From Chitinophaga niabensis (GTDB lineage: Bacteria > Bacteroidota > Bacteroidia > Chitinophagales > Chitinophagaceae), in assembly GCF_900129465.1 (NCBI RefSeq), contig NZ_FSRA01000001.1, positions 1,364,001 to 1,428,000 on the forward strand: a DNA stretch of 64,000 bases. The letters are read 5' to 3'. This document shows positions 17,722 to 26,465 of this stretch, one piece after another. Position numbers and translations under genes: made by a program. Numbering within the stretch: position 1 is the first letter of the stretch; every line of letters begins with the position of its first letter. Below the pieces are notes generated by a model. The model saw only the letters and a program-made list of their open reading frames with translations, did no database searches and was not told the DNA's origin.

Positions 17722-20415
17722 GTGAAAATAATTCCTTCCTGTATCATCCTATGCTTCTTTATTCCAATTGCTATTCTGGCTAAGCCTGGTGAAGTGAAGG
17801 TCGAAAGACTTACCTGCGAATATCTTTCAAACCCAATAGCCATTGAGAACATGCAACCCAAACTTAGCTGGCAATTGGCGTCTGACTACAAAGCAAAAAA
17901 ACAAACTGCTTACCGGATCATGGTAGCAAGCAGTATTTCTTTGCTGCAACAGAACAAAGCAGATTATTGGGATAGTGATAAAGTAAATTCGGGTAATTCC
18001 GTAGGCGTTGAGTACCGCGGCAAACCTCTAACATCGCGAAAAAAGCTGTATTGGAAAGTGATGGTATGGGACGAGAAAAATTCACCCTCCGCATGGAGCG
18101 GGGCGGCCTCCTGGTCAATGGGCCTATTACATCCTTCAGACTGGCAGGGCAAATGGATTGGGGCTATGGAGGATCAATATCCTGATTCTGCCATCACCTA
18201 TCCGGCCCCTTTCTTTCGTAAGGAGTTTACTGTCGGTAAAAAGATAAAGCAGGCGGTAGTTTACGTGAGTGGCCTGGGTTTTTATGAACTCTTCCTGAAT
18301 GGAAAAAAGATTGGAGACCAGGTGTTGGCTCCGGCAGTTACTAATTATGATAAAAGACCGCTTAAAAATTTACTTTACCCATATGATGATCAGTCTACCC
18401 AGCGTGTGTTGTACAATACTTTTGATGTCACAGAAAATATCACCCAAAAGCGTAATGCCATTGGTATACAGCTGGGTAACGGATGGTATAATCAGAGGGA
18501 CAGGAGGGTAGAAGGGGATATGTGGTATGATGTTCCGAGGCTGATCTTCCAGCTTGAAATAACCTATGCAGACGGAAGTAGTAAAATGATCGGTTCTGAT
18601 GATTCCTGGAAAACAGCAGGCGGGCCATTATTAAAGGATGGCATTTTTACAGGTGAAATATACGATGCACGATTGAAATTGGGAGAATGGAATAAGGTGG
18701 CGTATGCTGATGCAAAGTGGAAACCTGCTGTGCTGGTCAGGCCACCTACGGGTAATTTACATCTCCAAACGGCCCCGTTTGATAAAATTACACGTACACT
18801 TATTCCCTCTTTTGATGGTAAAACAAAGGACACTGTATATGCTTATCATCTGGATGAAACGATATCAGGTTGGGCATCTATAAGCGTTAAGGGCAAAGCA
18901 GGAAGCCGCCTGAAGATCAGGTATGTTAGCGAGGAAGGGCAGGACTATGGCCAGTTTGATACCTATATCCTTAAGGGGGGAGGGCTGGAGACCTGGGAGC
19001 CAAAATTTACCTGGCATGCATTCAGGCGGATTGAAGTGATTGCTGAGGATGTTGACCTGGATGAGAATAGTGTAAAAATAAAAGTGGTCCATACGGATGT
19101 GCCATCAAATGGGAGTTTTGAATGTTCTAATCCCTTCCTGAATAAGATAAATGAAGCGTATATTAAAACGCAGCATGCAAACTTTCATGGCAGTGTGAGC
19201 AGTGATTGTCCGCATAGAGAAAGATTAGGTTATACCGGCGATGGCCAGGTGATCGTAGAGAGTGCTATCTATACCTACGATATGCGGCAATTTTACCGTA
19301 AGTGGCTGGACGATATGGAAGATGCCCGGAATAAGCAGACGGGGTTTGTTACGCATACGGCACCTTTTGGAGGTGGCGGAGGCGGTCCTGCATGGGGATC
19401 GGCATACGTGATCATGCCTTGGGCGTATTTTTCTTATTACGGCGATAGTACAATATTGGCCCGGCATTATGCAGGGATGAAACAATGGGTAGACTACCTG
19501 GAAACAAGAACGGACAAGGATGGGCTGGTAACCAGGGAAGAACCAGACGGCTGGTGTTTGGGAGACTGGTGTACACCTGCAAAGGTAGAGGTCCCGGCTT
19601 CTTTTGTAAATACAGCATACTTCTATTATGTAACCGATATCATGAGTAAGGTAGCCAGGGTGCTGGGGAAAAAAGAAGATCATACAAGGTTTGCAGATCT
19701 TGCCGAAGGAATAAAAGTAAACTTTAACAAGGCCTGGTATAATGCTTCCGAAAAGCGCTACTGGGAAGGCAGGCAGGGTGCTAATGTCTTTGCTTTAGCA
19801 TTTGGTTTAGTGCCTGAGGAACATTATGATCTTGTTTTTAATTCTTTATTAGCCCAATTAAAGGCGCTTAATTACCATTTTGATACGGGTATTTTAGGTA
19901 CACCACTGTTATTGAAGGTGCTTTCTCAAAATGACAGGGATGACATTGCCTACCAGATCATGAATCAAAAGGATTCTCCGGGTTTTGGATATTTGCTCGA
20001 TGATAAAAACAGCACGTTATGGGAAACATGGAATGGGAAAGGTTCAAGGTGCCACCCTATGTTTGGAAGTGTGGTGGAATGGTTCTATTCCAGCATCGGG
20101 GGGATAAAAGCTGACCCCAAAAGTGCCGGTATGCAGCATTTCATAATTGAACCGAAGCCCACAGGAGACCTGGGCTTTTGCAGATCATCCTATAACAGTT
20201 CTTTTGGGAAAATACGTTCAGAATGGGAAAGAACACCTGGTGGGAAACTCCGGATATTAATTGAAGTACCGGAAAATACATCTGCAACTTATGTATTACC
20301 GCTTAATAAGCAGCGGATCAGGAATGATGCAGGTAAGGAGATCTCAGGTGCCGAAGTAAATGGCAAATATCAGCTAACGTTTCAATCCGGGTTGTACCGG
20401 TTTGAGGTGTTGTAA
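17722..20415 (+). CDS. Alpha-L-rhamnosidase, GH78
   Basis: This is an 897-residue secreted glycosidase with a hydrophobic signal peptide (residues 1-20). N-terminal beta domains typical of bacterial rhamnosidases are followed by the six-hairpin (alpha/alpha)6 catalytic domain and a C-terminal beta domain. The acidic cluster of GH78 is intact: Asp495, Glu500 and Asp507 in SDCPHRERLGYTGDG match the spacing D567/E572/D579 of Bacillus RhaB, and Glu768 lies in LWETWNG. It releases terminal L-rhamnose from glycans or glycosides, probably in the periplasm. The start is GTG. It stands alone, with a terminator directly after it. Confidence 0.93.
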   Translation: MKIIPSCIILCFFIPIAILAKPGEVKVERLTCEYLSNPIAIENMQPKLSWQLASDYKAKKQTAYRIMVASSISLLQQNKADYWDSDKVNSGNSVGVEYRGKPLTSRKKLYWKVMVWDEKNSPSAWSGAASWSMGLLHPSDWQGKWIGAMEDQYPDSAITYPAPFFRKEFTVGKKIKQAVVYVSGLGFYELFLNGKKIGDQVLAPAVTNYDKRPLKNLLYPYDDQSTQRVLYNTFDVTENITQKRNAIGIQLGNGWYNQRDRRVEGDMWYDVPRLIFQLEITYADGSSKMIGSDDSWKTAGGPLLKDGIFTGEIYDARLKLGEWNKVAYADAKWKPAVLVRPPTGNLHLQTAPFDKITRTLIPSFDGKTKDTVYAYHLDETISGWASISVKGKAGSRLKIRYVSEEGQDYGQFDTYILKGGGLETWEPKFTWHAFRRIEVIAEDVDLDENSVKIKVVHTDVPSNGSFECSNPFLNKINEAYIKTQHANFHGSVSSDCPHRERLGYTGDGQVIVESAIYTYDMRQFYRKWLDDMEDARNKQTGFVTHTAPFGGGGGGPAWGSAYVIMPWAYFSYYGDSTILARHYAGMKQWVDYLETRTDKDGLVTREEPDGWCLGDWCTPAKVEVPASFVNTAYFYYVTDIMSKVARVLGKKEDHTRFADLAEGIKVNFNKAWYNASEKRYWEGRQGANVFALAFGLVPEEHYDLVFNSLLAQLKALNYHFDTGILGTPLLLKVLSQNDRDDIAYQIMNQKDSPGFGYLLDDKNSTLWETWNGKGSRCHPMFGSVVEWFYSSIGGIKADPKSAGMQHFIIEPKPTGDLGFCRSSYNSSFGKIRSEWERTPGGKLRILIEVPENTSATYVLPLNKQRIRNDAGKEISGAEVNGKYQLTFQSGLYRFEVL

Positions 20416-20450
20416 TACGCCTGATTTTTGATGCCGTAAAGAAAGAAGGT

Positions 20451-20482
20451 GCCGGCTCAAAAGAAAGAGCCGGCTCTTTTTT
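20451..20482 (+). terminator. Intrinsic terminator after the first GH78 gene
   Basis: The stem gccggctc (20451-20458) pairs with gagccggc (20467-20474) around an eight-base loop, followed by a T-rich run. Confidence 0.8.
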
Positions 20483-20523
20483 ATTATGAGGGTTCACAGC
20501 GTTTTTAGCATTAAACAGTTTTT

Positions 20524-21756
20524 TCAGAGGATCCTTTTGGTAATGGAAAGCCCCACCCGCCAGTAATCGCCATCCACAAATGGATTGTTGATGCCCCCGG
20601 GTCCAACGATGAACCCGAACTCCGTAGTCCGCCGTTTGCCGGCGTAGCCGCTGAAACCAAACATGAAATCAATTCTTTCTTCATCATAATAGTCGCTGCC
20701 GTTTGAAGCGTTCGCTTTATAGCCTGCAAACATTTCATGGCCCAACCGGAAAAGCAGGTAACCGAAGCCAAATTTGCCGTTGGATCGGGTGGATTGTGGC
20801 AATCGCCGCATGTCTGTTGCATATGCATTCAGCACGCCGAGATACCAGCGGACTTCAGGGCTGAATACTGCTCCTGCGGAAGCAACATCAACGTTATCGT
20901 TGCGCTGTTGGTAGCCCAGAGGCCGCTGGTACCGCAACTGAACAGGAGAAAAATATACTTTGTTCAGAAACACGCCCGGCGTCAGGTGAACCTTATAACT
21001 GCCGGGGAAATAGGTGTTGGGAAAATCAAGGTTAACATCTACTCCGCCAGTGAGAGAAAGCCCGAAATTGTTATTCGTAAAAGGAAGCGAGCGGCCGCGG
21101 CTGAACCAGAAATTGTGTGTGTACAGCAGGCTGATAGTATTGTCACTTACGATCTGTGGTACTCCATCATATTTTTGACTGCCAGCCCCTGTATAACGTG
21201 CAGCCTCCTCCGAAAGGAAAAGTGCTGATGCCGTTAGTTTTACTCCCAGTGTGTTGTTGAGCCAGGGCTCTTTGCTGTATTGCGTGGCTTTAGTGCCCGG
21301 AGTGAGCGAGGCAAACCCTTTTTCACTTTTCTCTTTTACCATATCCACAAACTCGCCGGGTACGGTGATGTTCAGATTCCGGTTATAGGCTTTCCTGTTA
21401 TATTTGTTGTAGAGCTGCAGCATGCGGTTGCTGTTAACAAAATCGCCGTTTTGCAATGCAGTGTACGCCATAACCAGGTAAGAAAGGGAATACTTAGGAT
21501 AGTATACCATGGCTTGCTCCGCCTGGTCGAACGCATTGCCGTAACGAGCTTCACCGAGTTCCTGTACAGCCCCCTGGAGCAACTGTATGGATTGTTTTTG
21601 CCGCCACATTTTACTGGTCTGACCTTCTTTTATGGAATTGGAAATGGCACCGGCCAGCATACCGGTAGCGTGCCCAAGATCATTGTATGATACCTGGGCC
21701 TGTAGTGACGGGCTTCCGGCGGTTAGCATAAATGCCAGGAGTAATTGTTTCTTCAT
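20524..21756 (-). CDS. Exported hypothetical protein, probable outer-membrane beta-barrel C terminus
   Basis: This protein of about 410 residues has a signal peptide (MKKQLLLAFMLTAG..LQAQ). Helical segments at about 40-130 contain a TPR-like stretch (YGNAFDQAEQAMVYYPKYSL). The C-terminal 200 residues have alternating aromatic/polar beta strands ending in WRVGLSITKRIL, as in outer-membrane barrels. I placed the start at 21756, ahead of the signal peptide; a longer open frame upstream overlaps the preceding gene and is not protein-like. It follows the 21776-22708 gene by 19 bases, so both form an operon. Function is unknown. Confidence 0.75.
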   Translation of the reverse strand: MKKQLLLAFMLTAGSPSLQAQVSYNDLGHATGMLAGAISNSIKEGQTSKMWRQKQSIQLLQGAVQELGEARYGNAFDQAEQAMVYYPKYSLSYLVMAYTALQNGDFVNSNRMLQLYNKYNRKAYNRNLNITVPGEFVDMVKEKSEKGFASLTPGTKATQYSKEPWLNNTLGVKLTASALFLSEEAARYTGAGSQKYDGVPQIVSDNTISLLYTHNFWFSRGRSLPFTNNNFGLSLTGGVDVNLDFPNTYFPGSYKVHLTPGVFLNKVYFSPVQLRYQRPLGYQQRNDNVDVASAGAVFSPEVRWYLGVLNAYATDMRRLPQSTRSNGKFGFGYLLFRLGHEMFAGYKANASNGSDYYDEERIDFMFGFSGYAGKRRTTEFGFIVGPGGINNPFVDGDYWRVGLSITKRIL

Positions 21757-21775
21757 GATAGGTGTTTGGTTTGAA

Positions 21776-22708
21776 TTATTTAATGATGGAATAGGAGAGT
21801 TCCCAGGCCGGCCGCTCGCCACGTATCTCCGTCCAGAAGTAACCTGTATTGATATGTTCTCCGGGAGGAAGCTCGCCATTCCAGGATATGTAAAAATTGT
21901 TCCAGAAGGTAGACGCGTCCCGGTCGAGCCCCAGGCAACGGCCGGTTTCTCCATGAGGGGTAATGTGTGTTTTGGCATTAAGGCCGGGGCTGCCCATTAT
22001 ATAACCTTTGAGGGCCAGGCGCCGGCCTTTTTTGTTGATAACAGTGCAGGTTGCTTTGTAATAGTATCCGCAGAACGGAATTACCTCATTTGCGGTGTTG
22101 ATGTAGGTACAGGACCTGCTGTCTTTAACGGAGAGTGTATACCGCACGGTCAACAGCGAATCGTCGTAGAGCACTACATCATAGTCTCCTCCGCCGCAGG
22201 CAATTGTTTTGCTTTTTTCCTTTTCCCGTTCCAGCGCTTTGAGAAAGCCTTTTTTAGCGGTTTCTTTCAAATCGGCTTCCTGGTCTGCTTTTTCATCTGC
22301 CAGGTCCGCCAACTGCTGGTCCAGCTCCTTGCTCTTGCTTTCGCTTTGTTGTATGCCGCTGCTGAATCCGGAAGAAAACATCTCGCCGTCTGCCTGCGTG
22401 AAAACAGGTTTGGGCTGAGGTAGCGGCGGAAGGGCAACGGTTGGCCTGTTTGCCTGCGGTGGGCTGGGGGAAACGATGCGGACAGGTTTTTGGGGCGGCG
22501 GTACCGCAACATTTGCTGGCCTGGGAGTTCTGTCGGGCTGCGCTGTTGTGGGTTGTGTATAAGTTGCCGGTTTCTTTGGCGAAGCTGATCCGGATTGTTT
22601 ATACCCGGGAGCTGGTTTGTCTTTGGCCAGGGTCGCTTTTTGGGCCAATGCCTCCCCGGGCTCATAAAATAATGCGCCGATAAGGAAAGAAAATAGTATT
22701 TTTTTCAT
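21776..22708 (-). CDS. Exported hypothetical protein with Pro-rich linker and coiled coil
   Basis: This protein of about 310 residues begins with MKKILFSFLIGALF and has a probable signal peptide ending near ALAQ. A proline/threonine-rich low-complexity linker covers about 30-105. A charged Lys/Glu coiled coil covers about 120-165, and a C-terminal domain contains several cysteines (ACGGGDYDVVLYDDS, SCTYINTANEVIPFCGYYYK). The pattern suggests a secreted or periplasmic protein with disulfides on a flexible stalk. I do not recognise the C-terminal domain. It is the first gene of a two-gene operon and diverges from a LuxR-type regulator across 89 bases that contain a palindrome. Confidence 0.7.
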   Translation of the reverse strand: MKKILFSFLIGALFYEPGEALAQKATLAKDKPAPGYKQSGSASPKKPATYTQPTTAQPDRTPRPANVAVPPPQKPVRIVSPSPPQANRPTVALPPLPQPKPVFTQADGEMFSSGFSSGIQQSESKSKELDQQLADLADEKADQEADLKETAKKGFLKALEREKEKSKTIACGGGDYDVVLYDDSLLTVRYTLSVKDSRSCTYINTANEVIPFCGYYYKATCTVINKKGRRLALKGYIMGSPGLNAKTHITPHGETGRCLGLDRDASTFWNNFYISWNGELPPGEHINTGYFWTEIRGERPAWELSYSIIK

Positions 22709-22752
22709 GATCTTTATATCAGAATAAAAGTAAAACCGTTGTGAGCAGGGGA

Positions 22753-22774
22753 CAATAGCCATTTATAGCTATTG
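22753..22774. promoter_or_regulatory. Candidate operator palindrome between divergent genes
   Basis: CAATAGC (22753-22759) and GCTATTG (22768-22774) form perfect 7-base arms, and the interior AT/AT bases extend the symmetry to a 22-base imperfect palindrome. It sits midway between the exported-protein operon and the LuxR-type gene, where a dimeric LuxR-family protein could bind both promoters. Confidence 0.5.
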
Positions 22775-22797
22775 GAGTACACCTTTAACCATCACCT

Positions 22798-23601
22798 ATG
22801 AGCAAAGAAGTTTCACGGGGTGGCCAGTTCGAACAAACATTCGAAGGGCACCTGCAAAGCATCTGCTACGAAAACGACAAGATCAATGAACCGGATGTTC
22901 GTGCAATAGTTTCCGGATTAGACAGTTTCGGTGCCGGTATCCTTCACACCAAACCTTTGTTTTACGTAATCGACTACACGAAAGCCAGGTACTGCGTAAT
23001 GTCCGGCGCCGTACGTGAAATAACCGGCGAGCCACCTGAAGCCTTCCTTGAAGGCGGTATTCCAAAATTGCTGGACGTTTATAACGGCGAAGATTTCAAA
23101 GTGTATAATGAACATGTGTTTAGCACCAATATGTCTTTCCTGCGCTCGCAACCGGTGGAAGATCATCAGCAGTTTGTTTTTTCATACAATTTTAGAGTAC
23201 GCCACCGCAACGGGCACTATGTGCCTATCTACCAGCGGGGATGTTACCTTACTTCCCCGGATACGGGGCTGCCGTTGTACAGCCTTGGCATGGTAATGAA
23301 CATTACGCCTTTCAAGAAGGATTTTTTAATGCACCATACCATTGAGAAAGCCAGTGCTGCGGGTTGCAAAATGCTGGCGGAGTACACCTATTTCCCGCAT
23401 GAGGAGGACAAATTGCTTACCCGCAGGGAGCGGCAGATCCTCCAATACATGGCGGAAGGCTGGTGCAGCAAACAGATAGCAGACCGCATTGATATTGCGG
23501 AGAATACCATTGCAAACCACCGGAAAAATATGCTGAGGAAAACCGGCGCCAGGAACGTGGCAGAGCTGGTAGCTTTTGCCTGCAAAAGCGGGCTTATTTA
23601 A
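22798..23601 (+). CDS. LuxR-family transcriptional regulator with PAS-like N terminus
   Basis: This 267-residue protein ends in a clear GerE/LuxR helix-turn-helix at about 202-262 (LTRRERQILQYMAEGWCSKQ, then NTIANHRKNML). The N-terminal 190 residues look like a PAS-type sensor, with FYVIDYTKARYCVMSG near 57-72 and FRVRHRNGHYVPIYQRG near 141-157. There is no receiver domain, so it is probably ligand-responsive rather than phosphorylated. It starts 18 bases before an alpha/beta hydrolase and diverges from two exported-protein genes. Confidence 0.88.
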   Translation: MSKEVSRGGQFEQTFEGHLQSICYENDKINEPDVRAIVSGLDSFGAGILHTKPLFYVIDYTKARYCVMSGAVREITGEPPEAFLEGGIPKLLDVYNGEDFKVYNEHVFSTNMSFLRSQPVEDHQQFVFSYNFRVRHRNGHYVPIYQRGCYLTSPDTGLPLYSLGMVMNITPFKKDFLMHHTIEKASAAGCKMLAEYTYFPHEEDKLLTRRERQILQYMAEGWCSKQIADRIDIAENTIANHRKNMLRKTGARNVAELVAFACKSGLI

Positions 23602-23619
23602 TTCTTATACATTCCCAAT

Positions 23620-24402
23620 ATGAAATTATCGGTTTCAGTAAAAGGCAATGGGCGCAAGGCGCTTATATTCCTTCACCAGGCCTGTGGTTCCCGCCGTACC
23701 TGGGATAAGCAGGTAAACGATCCTTTATTTGAACAATATACCCGTATCTGCGCAGATTTTCCGGGGCATGGTGCATCCGGTCCTGCCGAAGCATACAGCC
23801 TGCCTGTGTTGGGCCAGGCATTGGCGGATACCTTGCAAGAACTGGACCTGGACAGTTATATTATTGTTTCCCTCTCCATGGCCGGTAATATTGCTGCGGA
23901 AGCGCTGCCCCGGCTAAGAGGCTGTAAAGGCCTGTTCATAGCTGGCGGCTGCCTGTTAGGCGGCGAGGTTACTCCCCTCACTGTTATGCACCCATTCGAA
24001 CACGGTGCTGCACTGTTCGAAGCGGAACCCTCTGAAGAGCGGCTGCAAGGGTATGTGTCCGGCCTGGTGGCGGTACCGGCTACTGAAGTATTAGAGACGC
24101 TTATTGCAGATTACCGGAACACGGATCCGGCATTCAGGGCCGGCCTCGCCGCTTCACTGGGCAGGGGAGAGTGGAGTAACCAGATCCTGCACGTGGAAGA
24201 ATCGGGAATTCCGGTTGCATTTGTATACGGGGAGCAGGAACGCATCATCAACAACAACTATCTCAATTCCGTTCTTCCGGGAAAATGGAGGGGAACGGCG
24301 CATACGCTGCCTTCCGCCGGCCACCTGGTCAGCCTCGATCAACCAGCGGAATTTAACAGGTTGCTGGCGGTATTTGCAAATGAAATATTCAGCAAAGAAT
24401 AA
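23620..24402 (+). CDS. Alpha/beta-hydrolase fold protein
   Basis: This 260-residue hydrolase has an N-terminal oxyanion segment LIFLHQACGSRRTW, a nucleophile elbow around Ser86 (VSLSMAGN, where the usual first Gly is Ser), an acidic residue in YGEQERI, and a catalytic His in SAGHLVSLDQP. Family members hydrolyse esters, lactones or amides, or act as C-C hydrolases. No signal peptide is present, so it is cytoplasmic. It follows the LuxR-type gene by 18 bases; enzymatic handling of the regulator's ligand is one possibility. Confidence 0.85.
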   Translation: MKLSVSVKGNGRKALIFLHQACGSRRTWDKQVNDPLFEQYTRICADFPGHGASGPAEAYSLPVLGQALADTLQELDLDSYIIVSLSMAGNIAAEALPRLRGCKGLFIAGGCLLGGEVTPLTVMHPFEHGAALFEAEPSEERLQGYVSGLVAVPATEVLETLIADYRNTDPAFRAGLAASLGRGEWSNQILHVEESGIPVAFVYGEQERIINNNYLNSVLPGKWRGTAHTLPSAGHLVSLDQPAEFNRLLAVFANEIFSKE

Positions 24403-24442
24403 ATGTGCGCTTAGGTTGCAGAAAGTTACTGATATCAGGCTT

Positions 24443-25309
24443 TCAAAATGCCCCAAATTGCTGCCGGTAATGTAACGGACTTACCTGCATTTTGGCTTTG
24501 AACATTTTATAGAAATGGGATATATCGCCAAACCCGCTGTCGAAACAGATGGCCGAGATCGTTTTATCTGATTGAATGAGCTGTTGGGTGGCATAATTGA
24601 TCCGGTATTCAATCACAGTTTCCATAAAGGTTTTACGGGTGATCCGTTTGAAGTATTTACAAAATGCATTCGGCGTCATGCCGGCAATTGCGGCCGCTTT
24701 GTTCAGCGAAACCTCCCGCCTGAAATTTTCCACCAGGTAAGCAAATATGGGGTTGATCCTGGTCTGATTGGATGGAGACAGTTCCGCTATCAGCCTTTGC
24801 TGATCAAGCAATACATATTCTTTTGAAACAGCCAGTTGCTGTAATATTTCCAGTAAACGTATCAGTTGTTTGAAATTATTCTTTTCCTCCGTAAGTTGCT
24901 TTATCTGTTCCTGCACCAGTGGGGGTGTACTCTTTATAAACTGTATGCCGCTGCTGCTCCTTTGGAACAATTGATGGATATTGGCCAGTTCTGCCCTGGA
25001 GAAAAAATCATTCCCCAGGAAATCAGCTGTGAACTGGATCACTACAGAACGTGCAACAGATCTGTTTTTTCCGGTTGGCTGCAGTTTCCAGCAATGAGGT
25101 ACGTTTGGGCCTAATAACACCAGGTCCCCATCTGAAAACCCAGCCATATTACTCCCCGCATACCGTTTGCCGTTTCCTTTTACGATCCACGTTAATTCAT
25201 ACTCCGGGTGAAAGTGATACGGGGCAGTGAACCCCGTTCTGCCAAATGTTCTTACCAGGAAGGAATGATTGCCCGGGGGCTGCAAAACTTCATAGGAGGC
25301 TTTTAGCAT
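24443..25309 (-). CDS. AraC-family transcriptional regulator, cupin sensor
   Basis: This regulator of about 288 residues has an N-terminal cupin-type sensor (FHPEYELTWIVKGNG, DLVLLGPNVPHCW) and a C-terminal double AraC helix-turn-helix (KAAAIAGMTPNAFCKYFKRI, then TISAICFDSGFGDISHFYKM). I placed the start at 25309, since codons before it are not conserved-looking. It diverges from a PhyH-type dioxygenase gene, which it probably controls. It resembles the regulator at 42669-43505 in both sensor and DNA-binding segments, so the two are likely paralogues. Confidence 0.9.
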   Translation of the reverse strand: MLKASYEVLQPPGNHSFLVRTFGRTGFTAPYHFHPEYELTWIVKGNGKRYAGSNMAGFSDGDLVLLGPNVPHCWKLQPTGKNRSVARSVVIQFTADFLGNDFFSRAELANIHQLFQRSSSGIQFIKSTPPLVQEQIKQLTEEKNNFKQLIRLLEILQQLAVSKEYVLLDQQRLIAELSPSNQTRINPIFAYLVENFRREVSLNKAAAIAGMTPNAFCKYFKRITRKTFMETVIEYRINYATQQLIQSDKTISAICFDSGFGDISHFYKMFKAKMQVSPLHYRQQFGAF

Positions 25310-25322
25310 TGTCTTTTTTATT

Positions 25323-25366
25323 ATAAAATAAGCCAATTTTCCCGCAAGTGGATAAAATACCCCAAT
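25323..25366. promoter_or_regulatory. Candidate AraC operator: 15-base direct repeats
   Basis: The 15-mers ATAAAATAAGCCAAT (25323-25337) and ATAAAATACCCCAAT (25352-25366) match at 13 of 15 positions and are 29 bases apart. Direct repeats are the usual operator form for AraC proteins. They lie in the 126-base gap between the divergent AraC and PhyH-type genes. Confidence 0.45.
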
Positions 25367-25435
25367 AAATGACCAGTTCCTGCATTTTTTCCCTGCCTGC
25401 TGATGCCTTACTTCGTAATACTAAAACTTGCCAGT

Positions 25436-26257
25436 ATGCATACGATCACTACCGCTTTGCCGGAATTAAATGATACCAGGGAAATTTCTCCTTCACAGGC
25501 AGAAGCCTTTCGTAAAAACGGACATATACTCATCAGCAATGTGCTCAACACAGATGAAGCAGTTGCATACCGGGAGGTGATTGCGGATGCTGCCAACCAG
25601 TATAATACAGAGAAACGCAGCATGGAAGAAAGGGATACTTACGGCAAAGCATTTTTGCAGATCATGAATTTATGGTGTGTAGATGAACGGGTGAAGAAAT
25701 TTGTACTGGCCAGGCGTTTTGCAAAGATGGCAGCGGACCTGATGGGTGTATCCAATGTACGGATCTATCACGACCAGGCGCTGTTCAAAGAACCAGGCGG
25801 CGGCCCTACGCCCTGGCACCAGGACCAATACTACTGGCCTGTTGATACGCATAACACCGTTACCATGTGGATGCCCCTGGTAGATATCGATGTAGAGATG
25901 GGTATGCTCACCTTTGCTACCGGCTCACACAAAAATGGTGTGGTTTTCGATTATGAAATATCTGATGAATCTGAAGATGCGTTCAATAAATATGTAGCCG
26001 AGCACCAGTTCCCCATCACCCGGGCATCCACTATGAAAGCCGGAGATGCCACCTGGCATTACGGTTATACCATCCATAGCGCGCCGGGCAATAATTCCCC
26101 CAATATGCGTGAAGTAATGACGGTGATTTATATGGCTGAAGACGCAAAGATCACGGCGCCTAAACACAAATGGCAGCAGAATGATCATGCTACCTGGCTG
26201 TTGGATCTGCCCATTGGCGGGCCGGCTGCTTCTGCACTGAACCCACTGGTCTTATAA
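25436..26257 (+). CDS. Phytanoyl-CoA dioxygenase (PhyH) family protein
   Basis: This Fe(II)/2-oxoglutarate-dependent oxygenase of about 273 residues has an intact 2-His-1-Asp iron site: His128 and Asp130 in TPWHQDQYYW and His214 in YTIHSAPGN. A likely 2-oxoglutarate-binding Arg225 follows. Family members hydroxylate small molecules or acyl chains; the substrate is not evident. I chose the ATG at 25436, since the eleven codons before it look like leader sequence. The gene diverges from an AraC regulator, a common arrangement for a regulated catabolic oxygenase. Confidence 0.88.
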   Translation: MHTITTALPELNDTREISPSQAEAFRKNGHILISNVLNTDEAVAYREVIADAANQYNTEKRSMEERDTYGKAFLQIMNLWCVDERVKKFVLARRFAKMAADLMGVSNVRIYHDQALFKEPGGGPTPWHQDQYYWPVDTHNTVTMWMPLVDIDVEMGMLTFATGSHKNGVVFDYEISDESEDAFNKYVAEHQFPITRASTMKAGDATWHYGYTIHSAPGNNSPNMREVMTVIYMAEDAKITAPKHKWQQNDHATWLLDLPIGGPAASALNPLVL

Positions 26258-26260
26258 AAA

Positions 26261-26401
26261 ATGACCCCGTGTAAAGTTTGCAATAACACCTTTCCCGGAA
26301 GAAAAAGCTGCATATCCTGGTGTTACAAAACGTGCCGGCCCGGTGGAAAGGTTAACCGCCGCGCCCGTTATCTGCAAACAGGGGCAACACCTTTTGCGTA
26401 A
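26261..26401 (+). CDS. Possible small Cys-rich protein, 46 residues
   Basis: An open frame starts with ATG three bases after the PhyH-type stop and encodes 46 residues with cysteines at 4, 7, 17, 21 and 25 (CxxC-x9-CxxxC-x3-C), followed by a basic tail. The pattern could bind zinc, and the position could allow translational coupling. Codon use and conservation cannot be judged here, so this may be a chance frame. The rest of the 208-base gap holds only the promoter of the next gene. Confidence 0.3.
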   Translation: MTPCKVCNNTFPGRKSCISWCYKTCRPGGKVNRRARYLQTGATPFA

Positions 26402-26453
26402 GGAAATACCCGGGAGGCTGACGAGGATCATTTTCCATCCGGCTATTACATAC

Positions 26454-26461
26454 TAGCTTTG
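26454..26461 (+). promoter_or_regulatory. -7 box directly upstream of the DUF3817 gene
   Basis: TAGCTTTG matches TAnnTTTG and ends four bases before the ATG at 26466. Transcription would begin at or within a few bases of the start codon, implying a leaderless or nearly leaderless message. Confidence 0.5.
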
Positions 26462-26465
26462 CGGC

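Noticed and set aside
21757..21978. N-terminal extension of 74 codons for the barrel-like exported protein
   Set aside because: It overlaps the upstream gene in another frame, and the internal methionine at 21756 begins a typical signal peptide.
21632..22423. 263-codon open frame opposite the exported-protein pair
   Set aside because: It crosses the boundary between two well-supported minus-strand genes with signal peptides.
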